64,000 bases of DNA from Pseudomonadota bacterium (GCA_023954855.1 JAGSGY010000001.1:1-64000), one strand, 5' to 3'; shown: positions 8,728-19,869, counted from the first letter of the stretch. Program-made: numbers and translations. Notes: generated from the letters alone by a model not told the origin.

Positions 8728-9761
8728 TGGATCTGGCCGTCATCGGTGGCGGCCCGGCCGGCCTGTGTGCGGCGCTCGCTGCGTCGCGGATGGGCCTGAG
8801 CGTGCGCGTGTACGAGCCGCGACAGGCGCCCATCGACAAGGCCTGTGGCGAGGGCCTCATGCCCGCCGGGGTCGCCGCAATCCGCGCCCTCGGCGTCGAG
8901 TTGGACGGCTACCCCTTCGTGGGCGTTCGCTATGTTCAAGGCAGTGCTTCGGCGGTGGGGACCTTCGCCACAGGCCCAGGCCTCGGCATTCGACGCACAC
9001 GCCTACACGCTGCTCTTCACCAGAGCTGTGTCGATGCTGGTGTTCACTTTGTCGACCGAGCCGTGCACACGCTCGACGTCGACGGTGACAGCGTCCCATT
9101 CACCGAGGGGCCGGCCCGCTATGTGGCCGTTGCGGACGGCCTCAGCTCGCCGCTGCGACGCTCCCTCGAACTCGAGCTTCCCACGCCCTGGCCGGAGCGC
9201 ATGGGTCTGCGGCAGCACTTCGCGACGGCACCCTGGACCGACCACGTCGAGGTGCACTGGTCAGCGCGCTGCGAGGCCTACGTCACCCCGGTCGCCGACG
9301 ACGAGGTCGGAGTCGCGCTGCTCGTCGCCAAGGCCGACCTGCCGAGCGGCAACACGCAGCAGCGCTTCGACACGCTGCTCCAAGACTTCCCGAAGCTTGC
9401 TGCCCGACTTGGAGACTCGCGCTCCTCGGTCCGCGGCGCCGGGCCCTTCGCGCGGAACACGCGCAGCCGTACTCGAGGACGGGCACTGCTGATCGGCGAT
9501 GCCGCAGGCTACCTCGACCCCCTCACTGGCGAGGGCCTGCGCCTTGCGGCAGAGTGCGCTGGTCCTCTGGCCCGCGCCGTGAGGGACGACGACCCCGCTC
9601 GTTACGAGCGCGAGTGGACCCGCATCATGGCTCCGTACTTTCGCGCCACAGGGGCGCTGCTCCGGCTGGCCTCCAACCGCTGGACCCGTCCCTGCATCGT
9701 TCCGGTGGCATCGCGAGTTCCAGGGCTGATGGACCGCTCCATACGTGTTCTGGGAGACTGA
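8727..9761 (+). CDS. FAD-dependent monooxygenase/oxidoreductase (SrsC-like role)
   Basis: A 344-residue flavoprotein. The N-terminal Rossmann motif is VIGGGPAGLCAAL, followed by KACGEGLMPAG, a motif shared with geranylgeranyl-reductase-like flavoenzymes. The second FAD motif, LLIGDAAGYLDPLTGEG, is near residue 250. ATG overlaps the FAAL stop (TGATG). A GTG one codon earlier is also possible. In Streptomyces the type III PKS gene srsA is followed by a methyltransferase gene and a flavin hydroxylase gene, and this gene fills the third role. Ring hydroxylation to a quinone or hydroxy-resorcinol is therefore likely but unproven. Confidence 0.85.
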   Translation: MDLAVIGGGPAGLCAALAASRMGLSVRVYEPRQAPIDKACGEGLMPAGVAAIRALGVELDGYPFVGVRYVQGSASAVGTFATGPGLGIRRTRLHAALHQSCVDAGVHFVDRAVHTLDVDGDSVPFTEGPARYVAVADGLSSPLRRSLELELPTPWPERMGLRQHFATAPWTDHVEVHWSARCEAYVTPVADDEVGVALLVAKADLPSGNTQQRFDTLLQDFPKLAARLGDSRSSVRGAGPFARNTRSRTRGRALLIGDAAGYLDPLTGEGLRLAAECAGPLARAVRDDDPARYEREWTRIMAPYFRATGALLRLASNRWTRPCIVPVASRVPGLMDRSIRVLGD

Positions 9762-9767
9762 GGTCCG

Positions 9768-10859
9768 ATGTTCTTCCTATTCGCTACCGCGCTGGCTCTC
9801 GAGCCCCTCCCGGTCAACGGCACCCTCGACGTGCTTGAGCAGAGTGCAGACCCACGGGCGGCCATGGCCCAAGCCGGCACCCTGCTCGCCGAGTGGAGCA
9901 TCCACGTTGCGGGCGAAGACATTGACGGCGCCTACCTCACCGAGCTTGCAGCGCTGCATCCCGACGAGCCGTTCACCCGTGTCGTTCGCGAGAAGATGGG
10001 ACGACCGGTCGACGTCGAGGACTTCGTGCTCTTCCTCGATGATGTGCTGGCTGCCGGAGTCGCCGGGCGACGCGGAGAGCCACTCTGGGTGAGCGCCGGA
10101 CGCTTGCGCAGCGCTGGGGCCTTCCTTCACCCCGACGATGTCTTCAAGGACAAGCCCCGACGCTGGGGCCGCAAGAGCACCCTCGCCGTGGACCAGCCCA
10201 CTCCGCAGGAGGGACTCGAGCCCGCCGAGGATGGAGCCCTACCGGATCCTCGATGGACGGCCCGGTACCAAAACCCCGCGGATGAAGCCGCGCAATGGAC
10301 GGCACTCGGGGCCGAGAACGCCACTTTTGCCGATCGACTTCAGCTCCTTGTCGCCGAGCTGCGCGCGCAAGACTGCGAGGTCTACCTGACGTCGACCGTG
10401 CGCTACCGCGAGCGCGGGTACCTGATGTGGGGGGCATTCACGCTGTCGCGCGCCACCAACGCTGAAGAGCTCGAGACCCGGGCCGCCGAGCTCGACGCCG
10501 TGCAGGAGCCATGGGGCCTGGCGGTGCCGATTACCTGGCGCCATCCAGACGGCTGGGAGGCGACCAGAGACGCTGCTCGCGCGATGGCAGACACCTACGA
10601 CGTGGTCTACGCCACCCGGAAGGGCGCGCAGTACTCCAACCACTACGGTGGGCAGGCCGCAGACCTCGTCGTGCTCCGGCTCCCACGCGAGCTGACGCTC
10701 ACCGCGCCAGGCGGCGAAGCCAAGACGTGGGACCTCTCGGGAGCTGATCAGGCCCGTGACCTGTCACTCACGCCCGAGATCATCGACTGGATCGAAGACG
10801 CCTTCGAGTTCCGGAAGCTGCGCGGCGACTACCCTCACTGGGGCGATGCGCGCCGCTAG
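9768..10859 (+). CDS. Exported M15-like peptidoglycan peptidase
   Basis: A 363-residue protein. A short hydrophobic start (MFFLFATALA) looks like a signal peptide. The middle has no clear domain. The C-terminal third has the zinc motif of M15 D-Ala-D-Ala peptidases/endolysins: SNHYGGQAAD fits SxHxxGxAxD exactly, and the last zinc ligand is probably the His of HWGD, four residues before the end. It probably cleaves peptide cross-links in the periplasm. AGG seven bases upstream supports the ATG. It begins six bases after the flavoenzyme gene, and its stop codon directly abuts the stop of the convergent PBP1B gene. Confidence 0.72.
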   Translation: MFFLFATALALEPLPVNGTLDVLEQSADPRAAMAQAGTLLAEWSIHVAGEDIDGAYLTELAALHPDEPFTRVVREKMGRPVDVEDFVLFLDDVLAAGVAGRRGEPLWVSAGRLRSAGAFLHPDDVFKDKPRRWGRKSTLAVDQPTPQEGLEPAEDGALPDPRWTARYQNPADEAAQWTALGAENATFADRLQLLVAELRAQDCEVYLTSTVRYRERGYLMWGAFTLSRATNAEELETRAAELDAVQEPWGLAVPITWRHPDGWEATRDAARAMADTYDVVYATRKGAQYSNHYGGQAADLVVLRLPRELTLTAPGGEAKTWDLSGADQARDLSLTPEIIDWIEDAFEFRKLRGDYPHWGDARR

Positions 10860-13376
10860 TTACTCGGGATCCGCGTCCGCGACGTCGTCTCGCTTCCTCG
10901 AGAACAGGCCCCGCAGACCCTCACCCAAGCCGCCGATGAGCGGGGCTCCGTGCACGTCGCACTTCGCTCTTGGGATGTGGCCCGGAGAGAAGTGCTCTTC
11001 ATAGGTCGTCTCGCAGGCTGGCCGTGCGAGACGGTGACTCTCGACGCAGACCGGAACCTGAGCGACGCCGTCGGGCACGAGGAAGTCGCCGGTTGCCGTG
11101 CCTGAAGCCACGGCGAAGCGTGCCCAAGTCGGCAGAGCCGCCTGACCGCCGCCGAGTTCCAGGCTGCGCCCCTTGTCGTGGCCAACCCAGACCGCCACCG
11201 CGAGCTCGGGGGTCAGACCGACAAACCAGGCGTCGCGATAGCCCGTGGTCGTGCCCGTCTTGCCGGCGACGCCCTCGACCGCCTCATAGCGAGCGGCTCG
11301 ACGCCCCGTGCCTCGCTCGATGACGCCCTCGAGAACCCCGACGGCAAGCGCAGCGGCCCGAGAGCTCGCAACCCTGTCTTGCTCGCCGTCGAGGGCCAAT
11401 ACTTGATCACCATTTCCGTCTTCGATGCCCGCGACAATCCACGGGGTGGAGGCGGTCCCGCCGCCGAACACGGTGTACGCGCCCGCCATCTCGAGAGGCG
11501 TGACTGAGAAGCCGCCAAGCGCGGCCGATGGAAGGTTCGTCGCCCGAGACAAGCCCGTGCTTCGGTAGAAGGCCTGCAATTCCTCCGCACCGACCTCTTC
11601 GGCGAGCTTCACTGCAGGGATGTTGCGGCTCTTCTCAATCGCTTCGCGAATCGTGATTTCGCCGAGGTATCGGCCGTCGTAGTTGGACGGGGTCCAGACC
11701 TTGCCGTCGACCTTTCGCGTAATGGCCTCGTCGGTGATTGGGTCGAGAGGCCCAAGGCCAGGGTCCGCGTCGAAGGCCGCGAGCAAGGTCAGCGGCTTGA
11801 CCGTGGAGCCTGGGTTTCGCCAGGCGTTCGAGGCGCGATTGAACGGCGAGACCGTGTAGTCACGCCCACCGACCATGGCGACGATGGCGCCATCCGTCAG
11901 ACGAACGGCGACGAGAGCAGCCTGGGCCCCCTTCGCAGATGCATGCTCGGTATCGAGCTCGTGCATGCCCAGGAAGACGGCCTGCTCGGCAGCGCGCTGC
12001 AGACTGGGCTGAAGCGTGGTGTAGACGCGGTAGCCGCTGTTGGCGAGAGCACCGGTACCCACGGCATCTTCGGTCGCGTCGATGGCGACATCGACGGCCC
12101 ACGGAGCGCGGCGAACCGCACCGGGAAGCTGTCCATCAATGAGGACCAGCTCCTTCTCAGCAGCCGCGGCCTGTGCCTCGGTGATGGCGCCGGTCTTCAC
12201 CATGCGCCCGAGCACAATCCGACGACGTTCCTTCGCGGCATCCGCGTGTCGTACCGGCGAATACGCGTTGGGCGCGCTGATGATGCCTGCGAGGGTCGCG
12301 CTCTCCGCCAGAGTGAGCCGCTCTGCAGACACGCCGAAGTAGGCCCGAGCCGCCTGCTCCACCCCGTGAATCGGCACACCGCCAACCTGCCCCAGATAGA
12401 CCTCGCCCAAGTAGAGCTCGAGGATCTGGTCCTTGGTCATCGTGTGTTCGAGGGCGGCCGCAAAGAAGGCCTCGCGAACCTTGCGTTGGTAGCTGCGCTC
12501 ACTCGAGAGGAACAGGTTCTTCGCGAGCTGCTGCGTAAGCGTCGAGCCCCCCTGGCTCTTGCGTCCAGCCACCAGGTTGGTCACCACCGCGCGTGCGATG
12601 CCAATGGGGTCGACGCCCATGTGGTCGCGAAAACGCGAGTCCTCGATCGCGAGCAGCGCCGGCTCCATCCACTGCGACACGTGTTCGAGTGAGACCTCTG
12701 TCCGCCGACCCTCGCGGTCACCTACGGCTGCAAGTACCGTCGGATGCAGCACCGCACCCTTGGCAGGCTCGGTGGAGACCACGACGCCATCGCGCACCAA
12801 GACGCGGCTCTTCCCAGCGGGGACCGAGCCTCCAGGGGATGTCAGCCCCGCACTCCACACGCGAACATCGCCGCCCGCGAGCGTGAACTGCCCAGCGGCT
12901 GTGAGCGTGTCGACCTTCTCGTATCCAGCAGAGAGCAGGTCGCCGGCGAGCTCCCGCGCGGTCATCGCCTGGCCGGTTCGCACCGACATCGGCGCCGAGT
13001 AGATCACGCCCGGCCAGGTCCTTGGGGGGTCAGCGAGGTACTGCTCCACATCGTCCGTCGCCCGGTTCCAGAGCACATACCCGGCGAGTGAGAAGCCGAG
13101 TGCAGCGCCAACCGACCAGGTGGCGGCCTCCCACATCGCCCAGCGGCGCCAGGTCATCGGGGTCGAAGGAACGACCGGCGCCTTCTTGCTCGAACCCTTC
13201 TTCTTGCGAGGCGCGCGCGGCTTCTTGGCCCGGGTGGCGCGTTTCTTAGGCTTGGCTGCACCTGCCGAAGCCCTCGTCGAAGGCTTCTTCTTCGTGGCGC
13301 GGGTACGCGTCGTACGCTTCTTCTTCGTCGTCGACGAACGACCCGCACCAGAGGCGGGCTTCTTCGGGGTAGCCAT
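10860..13376 (-). CDS. mrcB: Penicillin-binding protein 1B (bifunctional transglycosylase/transpeptidase)
   Basis: An 838-residue class A PBP. Residues about 5-66 are an extreme Lys/Arg/Thr/Ala tail in the cytoplasm. A transmembrane helix is at about 84-103. Residues about 122-205 fit the UB2H domain of PBP1B-type enzymes. The GT51 transglycosylase has AIEDSRF (Glu245), QGGSTLTQQLAKN and EVYLGQ. The transpeptidase has STVK (catalytic Ser), SRN and KTGT. The ATG start gives MATPKKPAS. A more upstream start would add an unlikely 17-residue extension. No strong ribosome binding site is visible. It polymerises and cross-links peptidoglycan. The cationic tail is discussed as a finding. Confidence 0.92.
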   Translation of the reverse strand: MATPKKPASGAGRSSTTKKKRTTRTRATKKKPSTRASAGAAKPKKRATRAKKPRAPRKKKGSSKKAPVVPSTPMTWRRWAMWEAATWSVGAALGFSLAGYVLWNRATDDVEQYLADPPRTWPGVIYSAPMSVRTGQAMTARELAGDLLSAGYEKVDTLTAAGQFTLAGGDVRVWSAGLTSPGGSVPAGKSRVLVRDGVVVSTEPAKGAVLHPTVLAAVGDREGRRTEVSLEHVSQWMEPALLAIEDSRFRDHMGVDPIGIARAVVTNLVAGRKSQGGSTLTQQLAKNLFLSSERSYQRKVREAFFAAALEHTMTKDQILELYLGEVYLGQVGGVPIHGVEQAARAYFGVSAERLTLAESATLAGIISAPNAYSPVRHADAAKERRRIVLGRMVKTGAITEAQAAAAEKELVLIDGQLPGAVRRAPWAVDVAIDATEDAVGTGALANSGYRVYTTLQPSLQRAAEQAVFLGMHELDTEHASAKGAQAALVAVRLTDGAIVAMVGGRDYTVSPFNRASNAWRNPGSTVKPLTLLAAFDADPGLGPLDPITDEAITRKVDGKVWTPSNYDGRYLGEITIREAIEKSRNIPAVKLAEEVGAEELQAFYRSTGLSRATNLPSAALGGFSVTPLEMAGAYTVFGGGTASTPWIVAGIEDGNGDQVLALDGEQDRVASSRAAALAVGVLEGVIERGTGRRAARYEAVEGVAGKTGTTTGYRDAWFVGLTPELAVAVWVGHDKGRSLELGGGQAALPTWARFAVASGTATGDFLVPDGVAQVPVCVESHRLARPACETTYEEHFSPGHIPRAKCDVHGAPLIGGLGEGLRGLFSRKRDDVADADPE

Positions 13377-13495
13377 AGGGAGCTGCGGGGGCGAGCGGGA
13401 GGTGGTGCGCACCAGGACGGCGAGCACCGGGGGATGCAGCAGTATCGCACACCCCTACGATCCGCGCAACAGGCGGCTCTCCGGCAAATCTCGGG

Positions 13496-15442
13496 CTAGC
13501 CGAGAGCGGCGACGACCTTGGCAGCGACCTGGTCGGCGGTGAAGCCGAACTTCTCGGCGAGCACAGCCGCCGGTGCGGAGGCGCCAAAGGTGTCGATGCC
13601 GATGGCAATGCCGTCGAGCCCGATGATCCGCTCCCATCCGAGAGTGGCGCCGGCTTCGATGCTGACCCGCAGCGCGCCGTCGAGCAGAACGCTCTTCTTG
13701 TAAGCGGGGTCCTGGGCCAAGAAGCGCTCGACGCAAGGCATCGAGACGACGCGCGCGGCGATGCCCTTGGCGGCAAGAACGTCGGCGGCGTCGAGGGCGA
13801 GCGGCACTTCAGAGCCGGTGCCAATCAGCACGACCGAGGCGTTGTCCGCATCGCGGAGGACGTACCCGCCCTTGTGCAGGCCAGTGGTGCTTGCGACCGC
13901 GTCACCGCCGAGGACCGGCAGGCCCTGACGGGTCAGGACAAGCGCGGCCGGCCCATCGTTTCGGGCGAGCGCCGCTTTCCAGGCCTCGACAGTCTCGGTG
14001 GCATCAGCGGGACGCCACGCTTCCATGCCCGGAATGGCGCGCATGGCCAGCATCGTCTCGATCGGCTGGTGGGTCGGGCCATCCTCGCCGAGGAAGATGC
14101 TGTCGTGGGTGTAGATGTAGACGACGGGCTGGTTCATCAGCGCGGACAAGCGCACCGACGGACGGTGGTAGTCGTGGAACACGAGGAACGTCGCGATATA
14201 GGGACGAAGGCCACCGTGGAGCGTCATGCCGTTGGCAATGGCCGCCATGCCGTGCTCGCGCACACCAAAGCGGATCGTGCGTCCACCAGCGAAGGCCTCG
14301 CGGGTGACGTCGCCGAGCTTGATCTCGGTGCCATTGCTGCCGCCGAGGTCCGCCGAGCCACCGAGAAGCCATGGGCAAGCGAGCGCAACGGCCTTGAGAG
14401 CTGCCGCAGAGGCCTTGCGGGTGGCGAGCTTGCTGCCGACCTCGAAAGAGGGCCACTCGACCGCATCGAGGTCGATGTCGCCATCGAGCCACTGGTTGAG
14501 CTCGGCCGCCCGTGGGTGGTCGGCGAAGCGAGCCTCCCAGGCAGCGCGCTGCTGGGCGCCATCGTGATCGCGGAAGTCCGCGCACACGGAGTCGGGCACC
14601 ACAAAGCTCGCATCGGGGTCCATGCCGAGGCGCTCTTTGGTGCCGCGGATGTCGTCGGCACCGAGCGGGGCGCCGTGGGTCTTCTCGGAGCCCTCCTTGG
14701 CGCTGCCCTTGCCGATGATGGTCTTGCAAGAGATCAACGAGGGCTTGTCGGTCACAGCACGAGCTGCTTCGATCGCCGAGGCCACGGCCTCGAGGTCATG
14801 ACCATCGACCGTCTGCACGTGCCACCCGTACGAGGCGAAGCGAGCATTGCGGTCTTCGGTGAAGGCGATGTCGGTCGAGCCTTCGATCGAGATCTCGTTG
14901 TCGTCGTACAGGTAGACGATGCGTCCGAGCTCGAGGTGCCCAGCGAGCGAAGCCGCTTCGGCCGCCACGCCTTCCATCAGGTCGCCGTCCGAGACAATGC
15001 CGTAGGTCCAGTGGTCAACCAGGTCGGCGCCGAAGGTCTCGCGCAGGTAGCGCTCGGTCATGGCCATGCCGACGCCCATGGCGAGCCCCTGCCCCAGCGG
15101 ACCGGTGGTCATCTCGACACCGGGGGTGTGGCCGTACTCGGGGTGTCCGGGGGTCTTCGAGCCCCACTGGCGGAATGCCTTGATGTCGTCGAGGGAGAGG
15201 TCGTACCCGGCGAGATGCAGCAGCGAGTAGATCAGCATCGATCCGTGGCCAGGCGAGAGCACGAAGCGATCGCGATCGGGCCAGCTTGGGTCAGCCGGGT
15301 CGTGCTTGAGGAAGCGACGCCAGAGAACGGTCGCGGCGTCGGCCATGCCCATCGGCATGCCTGGGTGGCCGGAGTTTGCGGCTTGGACGGCGTCCATCGC
15401 AAGTCCGCGGATCGTGTTCGCACACAGCTGCTCGTTGGCCAT
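13496..15442 (-). CDS. tkt: Transketolase
   Basis: A 648-residue thiamine-diphosphate enzyme of the pentose phosphate pathway that moves two-carbon ketol units between sugar phosphates. Seen: [14 protein letters not shown] with the substrate His, [16 protein letters not shown], the ThDP motif GDGDLMEGV-like (SDGDLMEG near residue 155), and the C-half motifs [11 protein letters not shown] and [16 protein letters not shown]. The ATG has an excellent site (GGGAGGGGAAAG) upstream; a start 17 codons earlier is not needed. It is 69 bases downstream of the FecR-like gene and 119 bases upstream of the PBP1B gene, all on one strand. Confidence 0.95.
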   Translation of the reverse strand: MANEQLCANTIRGLAMDAVQAANSGHPGMPMGMADAATVLWRRFLKHDPADPSWPDRDRFVLSPGHGSMLIYSLLHLAGYDLSLDDIKAFRQWGSKTPGHPEYGHTPGVEMTTGPLGQGLAMGVGMAMTERYLRETFGADLVDHWTYGIVSDGDLMEGVAAEAASLAGHLELGRIVYLYDDNEISIEGSTDIAFTEDRNARFASYGWHVQTVDGHDLEAVASAIEAARAVTDKPSLISCKTIIGKGSAKEGSEKTHGAPLGADDIRGTKERLGMDPDASFVVPDSVCADFRDHDGAQQRAAWEARFADHPRAAELNQWLDGDIDLDAVEWPSFEVGSKLATRKASAAALKAVALACPWLLGGSADLGGSNGTEIKLGDVTREAFAGGRTIRFGVREHGMAAIANGMTLHGGLRPYIATFLVFHDYHRPSVRLSALMNQPVVYIYTHDSIFLGEDGPTHQPIETMLAMRAIPGMEAWRPADATETVEAWKAALARNDGPAALVLTRQGLPVLGGDAVASTTGLHKGGYVLRDADNASVVLIGTGSEVPLALDAADVLAAKGIAARVVSMPCVERFLAQDPAYKKSVLLDGALRVSIEAGATLGWERIIGLDGIAIGIDTFGASAPAAVLAEKFGFTADQVAAKVVAALG

Positions 15443-15511
15443 CTTTCCCCTCCCGGAGGCGCGCGAAGTACCGCGTCGAACCGAGCAGAGCAAAGGGCTG
15501 TCGCCGGGTCG

Positions 15512-16831
15512 TCACCTGGGCGCGTGAAGCTTGCGCAGCACTCGCGCCGCAAAGCGCTCGACATCTTCGGGCACGCCGAGCGCCCGAGCCCGCTCCACCG
15601 CCTCCAAGGCGCCGTCGGCATCCCCGAGGTGCAGCAGGCACAGCCCCAGGAAGACCTCGGACCGGGCGGCGAGCTCGCCATCACCTGACGCGGCGAGTCG
15701 GTACGCTGGAACCGCGCTCCCGCAATCCGCCAAATCACCTCGCAGCAGCGTGGCCTTGGCATAGGCGAGCTCGCGCTGGCGGGGGTGATTCGGGGTCTCT
15801 GCGAGGAACGCATCAATCGCATCCACCGCAGCTTCCGGCCGGAGCGACTCGAGTTGCGCTTCGAGACGGCGGACCTTGGCTTCCGACCGCAGTCCTACCG
15901 AAGCCTCCGGGTAGTTCCCGAGGAAGATGCTCCAGTCTGCAGCGAGAACCCCAGCGTCCCTGCCCGCATCGGCGCGGGAGAGCACTGTCGCGAAGGCCAT
16001 GGCGGCGGAGGGCCGCGACGCGGGGACCACGGGAGCCGGCGAAGGGGTAGCGTGAGGCTTGATCTGGAGCCGAGCCACAGGTGCCGAGAGAACGGCCTGA
16101 ACTGCGGGCATTGGCTTGGCCCGCGGCTTCCATCCAGGGGGCTCGATGCGTGGCTTGCGCACAGCCACCGGCGTTGGTTTCGCCCTCGCGGAAGGCTTCA
16201 CCGACGGCTTCGCCACGAGCAGAGGATCACGCTCGACCGCTGGCCAAACCTCTCCGGCCCTCAAGTCGGCGATCTGCACCCCGTCTCTGAAGACCTCGAC
16301 ATGCCCGCGTTCCACCTCGACGGAGGGAGCGTCGGACACCGTGAAACGGGTGCCACGAACGCGCACTTCGATGTCGTCACTGACGACGCGCACGTCACGG
16401 AACCGAGCCTGCGGATCCACTTCGAAGGTGAGCGCGCCGTCGACAACCTCGACCACAGTGGCGGTGCGATCTGCGCGCAGCAAGCTGGCATCGCCACTTC
16501 CGGAGATGGTCGTCGCGTGGCCGATAGCCACCGGGCCCTCAATGTGGGCCACCTCGCCTGCATCTAGATCGATGGGTCCAAAGCGGAGCGGCCAGGCGAA
16601 CAGCGCCGCTGCAGCGACCGCGCCGGCGAGCGCCAGCCCGCGACCCCACGGAGCCGGTGTTCTGCGCCTGGCCATTGCCACGGCGACGACCCGAGCCACC
16701 TCGGCGTCGGTGGGCGAGCTCGCGATGCGGAGCGCGTGCAGGGAGGCATCGGGCAAACGGCCGTCCACCGCGTCGATCTCGGCATCGGTCGGTTCGGTCG
16801 CCGTCTTCATCCACTCGGGAATGCGGCTCAA
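15512..16831 (-). CDS. FecR-domain membrane protein with C-terminal TPR, probable anti-sigma factor
   Basis: A 439-residue protein. The first 60 residues are cytoplasmic and acidic. A transmembrane helix at about 65-80 (LALAGAVAAAALFAWPL) follows. Residues about 90-200 form a FecR-like beta domain. A Pro/Lys/Ala-rich linker spans about 205-275. The last 150 residues look like tetratricopeptide helices (for example ELAYAKATLLRGDL and SEVFLGLCLLHLGDADGALE). The ATG overlaps the sigma factor stop by four bases, the standard layout of an ECF sigma factor and its membrane regulator. No classical zinc anti-sigma motif is seen. It probably senses an envelope signal and holds or activates the sigma factor. 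Confidence 0.78.
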   Translation of the reverse strand: MSRIPEWMKTATEPTDAEIDAVDGRLPDASLHALRIASSPTDAEVARVVAVAMARRRTPAPWGRGLALAGAVAAAALFAWPLRFGPIDLDAGEVAHIEGPVAIGHATTISGSGDASLLRADRTATVVEVVDGALTFEVDPQARFRDVRVVSDDIEVRVRGTRFTVSDAPSVEVERGHVEVFRDGVQIADLRAGEVWPAVERDPLLVAKPSVKPSARAKPTPVAVRKPRIEPPGWKPRAKPMPAVQAVLSAPVARLQIKPHATPSPAPVVPASRPSAAMAFATVLSRADAGRDAGVLAADWSIFLGNYPEASVGLRSEAKVRRLEAQLESLRPEAAVDAIDAFLAETPNHPRQRELAYAKATLLRGDLADCGSAVPAYRLAASGDGELAARSEVFLGLCLLHLGDADGALEAVERARALGVPEDVERFAARVLRKLHAPR

Positions 16832-17424
16832 AGCACACCTCCAGCCGCTGTCAGCGTCCCGATGAGCTCGGCCTGGCCGAGCCCCATTTCGTCGAGGGAG
16901 GCCGAGAACGACTTTCTTGCGTAGTGAAGGCGCGAGTAGACCGTCCCAGGAGGAATTCCGAGCATTTCACCCGCCTCGGGCGCGCTGCGCCCTTCCAGAT
17001 CACAGAGCACCAGGACCTCGCGATAGCGCGGCTTGAGGGTCTCGAGAGCTTCTTGCACGACGCGGCGGCGACGCTGCGCATCGAGCTGGGCGTCGGGACC
17101 CGCGTGCCGTTGCTCTTCGAGTTCTGGAACATCGTCGAGCCCCACCCAGCGTCGGATGGCCGAGCGCCGGCGCGCGTTCTGGATCACGTTTCGGGTGATG
17201 CCGTAGAGCCAGGTTGACACCGACGACTCAAAGCGAAAGGTGTGCAGTCGTCGAAACGCGATCGCGAACACATCTTGAGCGATGTCTTCTGGATCGAGCC
17301 GGGTCCCGCCCAAGCGAATCGCCCAGCCGAGGACCTTGCGGGAATGCTCCCGGTAGAACTGATCCAGCGCCCAGGGCTCGCCGGCTCGCAGAGCCTCGAG
17401 AGTTCGCTGTGAAGGTGTCGCCAT
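16828..17424 (-). CDS. ECF-type RNA polymerase sigma factor
   Basis: A 198-residue sigma-70 family factor with regions 2 and 4 only. Region 2 shows LDPEDIAQDVFAIAFRRLHTF and the helix STWLYGITRNVIQNARRR. Region 4 shows ALETLKPRYREVLVLCDLEG and the DNA-reading helix EMLGIPPGTVYSRLHYARK. GGAG about 11 bases before the ATG supports the start. It is divergent from the thiC riboswitch and translationally coupled to its FecR-type partner. Targets may include its own operon and perhaps the downstream transketolase and PBP1B genes; no promoter motif could be confirmed by eye. Confidence 0.9.
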   Translation of the reverse strand: MATPSQRTLEALRAGEPWALDQFYREHSRKVLGWAIRLGGTRLDPEDIAQDVFAIAFRRLHTFRFESSVSTWLYGITRNVIQNARRRSAIRRWVGLDDVPELEEQRHAGPDAQLDAQRRRRVVQEALETLKPRYREVLVLCDLEGRSAPEAGEMLGIPPGTVYSRLHYARKSFSASLDEMGLGQAELIGTLTAAGGVL

Positions 17425-17580
17425 CGCCGCTCCAGACTCCTGTGGTGTGTCCGGTTCGCGGACCCTTCAGTGCCTCGTGAAAACAAGGTCTGTCGCCAAC
17501 CTTCGGCCCTGTGACGAAAGTGCCTCGGGATCCTGTGAATCGCAAGCGGCATGCGAGCGGTTCCCCCGTTACACCCACGA
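17425..17580. promoter_or_regulatory. Divergent promoter region between the sigma factor gene and the thiC leader
   Basis: These 156 bases lie between the start of the minus-strand sigma factor gene and the thiC riboswitch. Promoters for both directions are expected here. I could not pick out a convincing sigma-70 pair or an ECF-type GGAAC/GTC pair on either strand. Confidence 0.35.
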
Positions 17581-19307
<1,727 letters not shown>

Positions 19308-19853
19308 CTAGGTCGCCTGGGTCAGCCAGTCGTGCATGATCGTGACGTCGAACCAGACGTCGCGGTCACCCTTCGGCGATGTCGCCTCGACCCGGTCGTA
19401 CCAACGCCCCTCGATCTCGACTTGGTACGACCGAAGGGCCCTACATCCGAGCAGGTCGAGCGCGAGCTTGATCTCGCTTGGGTCGTGCACCACCAACGCG
19501 TTGGCCTGGCTGCGTCCGTCTCCACTTCGGAGAATGGCCTTGCAGATCCCGTGTGCCACCGCGCGCTGGTCGCCAGCCTCCCAGCGGTCGCCCGAGCCCG
19601 CTAGCGCCTGCGCGTAGAGAAGGCGGAGCGACACCGACAGCGGTGTGATGTCCAGCAAACGCTTGGCGAGCTCGACCGCCTTGTCCCAGGACTCGGTCGC
19701 CACCCGCATGTGCAGCTCTTCGATCCCCTCGGCGTCCCGGCCGTACGGCTGGTACCGGGGACATGCCGTCCAGGCGTCGCGGAGACTCGAAAAGTCCGCG
19801 CGCGTGGGGTCCGCAAGCGCCTCGAGAAGATCGGACTCAAAGCGCGAAGCCAT
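19308..19853 (-). CDS. DUF4919-like protein
   Basis: A 181-residue cytoplasmic protein with no signal or membrane segment. The middle is helical, TPR-like (WDKAVELAKRLLDITPLSVSL). The C-terminal half has a pattern I recognise from DUF4919: an ILRSGDGRSQANALVV strand, then YQVEIEGRWYDRVEA, then a DVWFDVTI strand at the end. Function is unknown for this family. It starts 16 bases after the cyclase gene on the same strand, so the two are likely one operon and the protein could act with the cyclase. Its stop codon abuts the thiC stop codon. Confidence 0.6.
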   Translation of the reverse strand: MASRFESDLLEALADPTRADFSSLRDAWTACPRYQPYGRDAEGIEELHMRVATESWDKAVELAKRLLDITPLSVSLRLLYAQALAGSGDRWEAGDQRAVAHGICKAILRSGDGRSQANALVVHDPSEIKLALDLLGCRALRSYQVEIEGRWYDRVEATSPKGDRDVWFDVTIMHDWLTQAT

Positions 19854-19869
19854 GGGGCGAAGATCCGGT

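Noticed and set aside
13874-15688. Long open frame (about 600 codons) on the + strand opposite transketolase
   Set aside because: It is antisense to a clear tkt gene. High-GC genes often leave the opposite strand open, and the translated protein has no family pattern.
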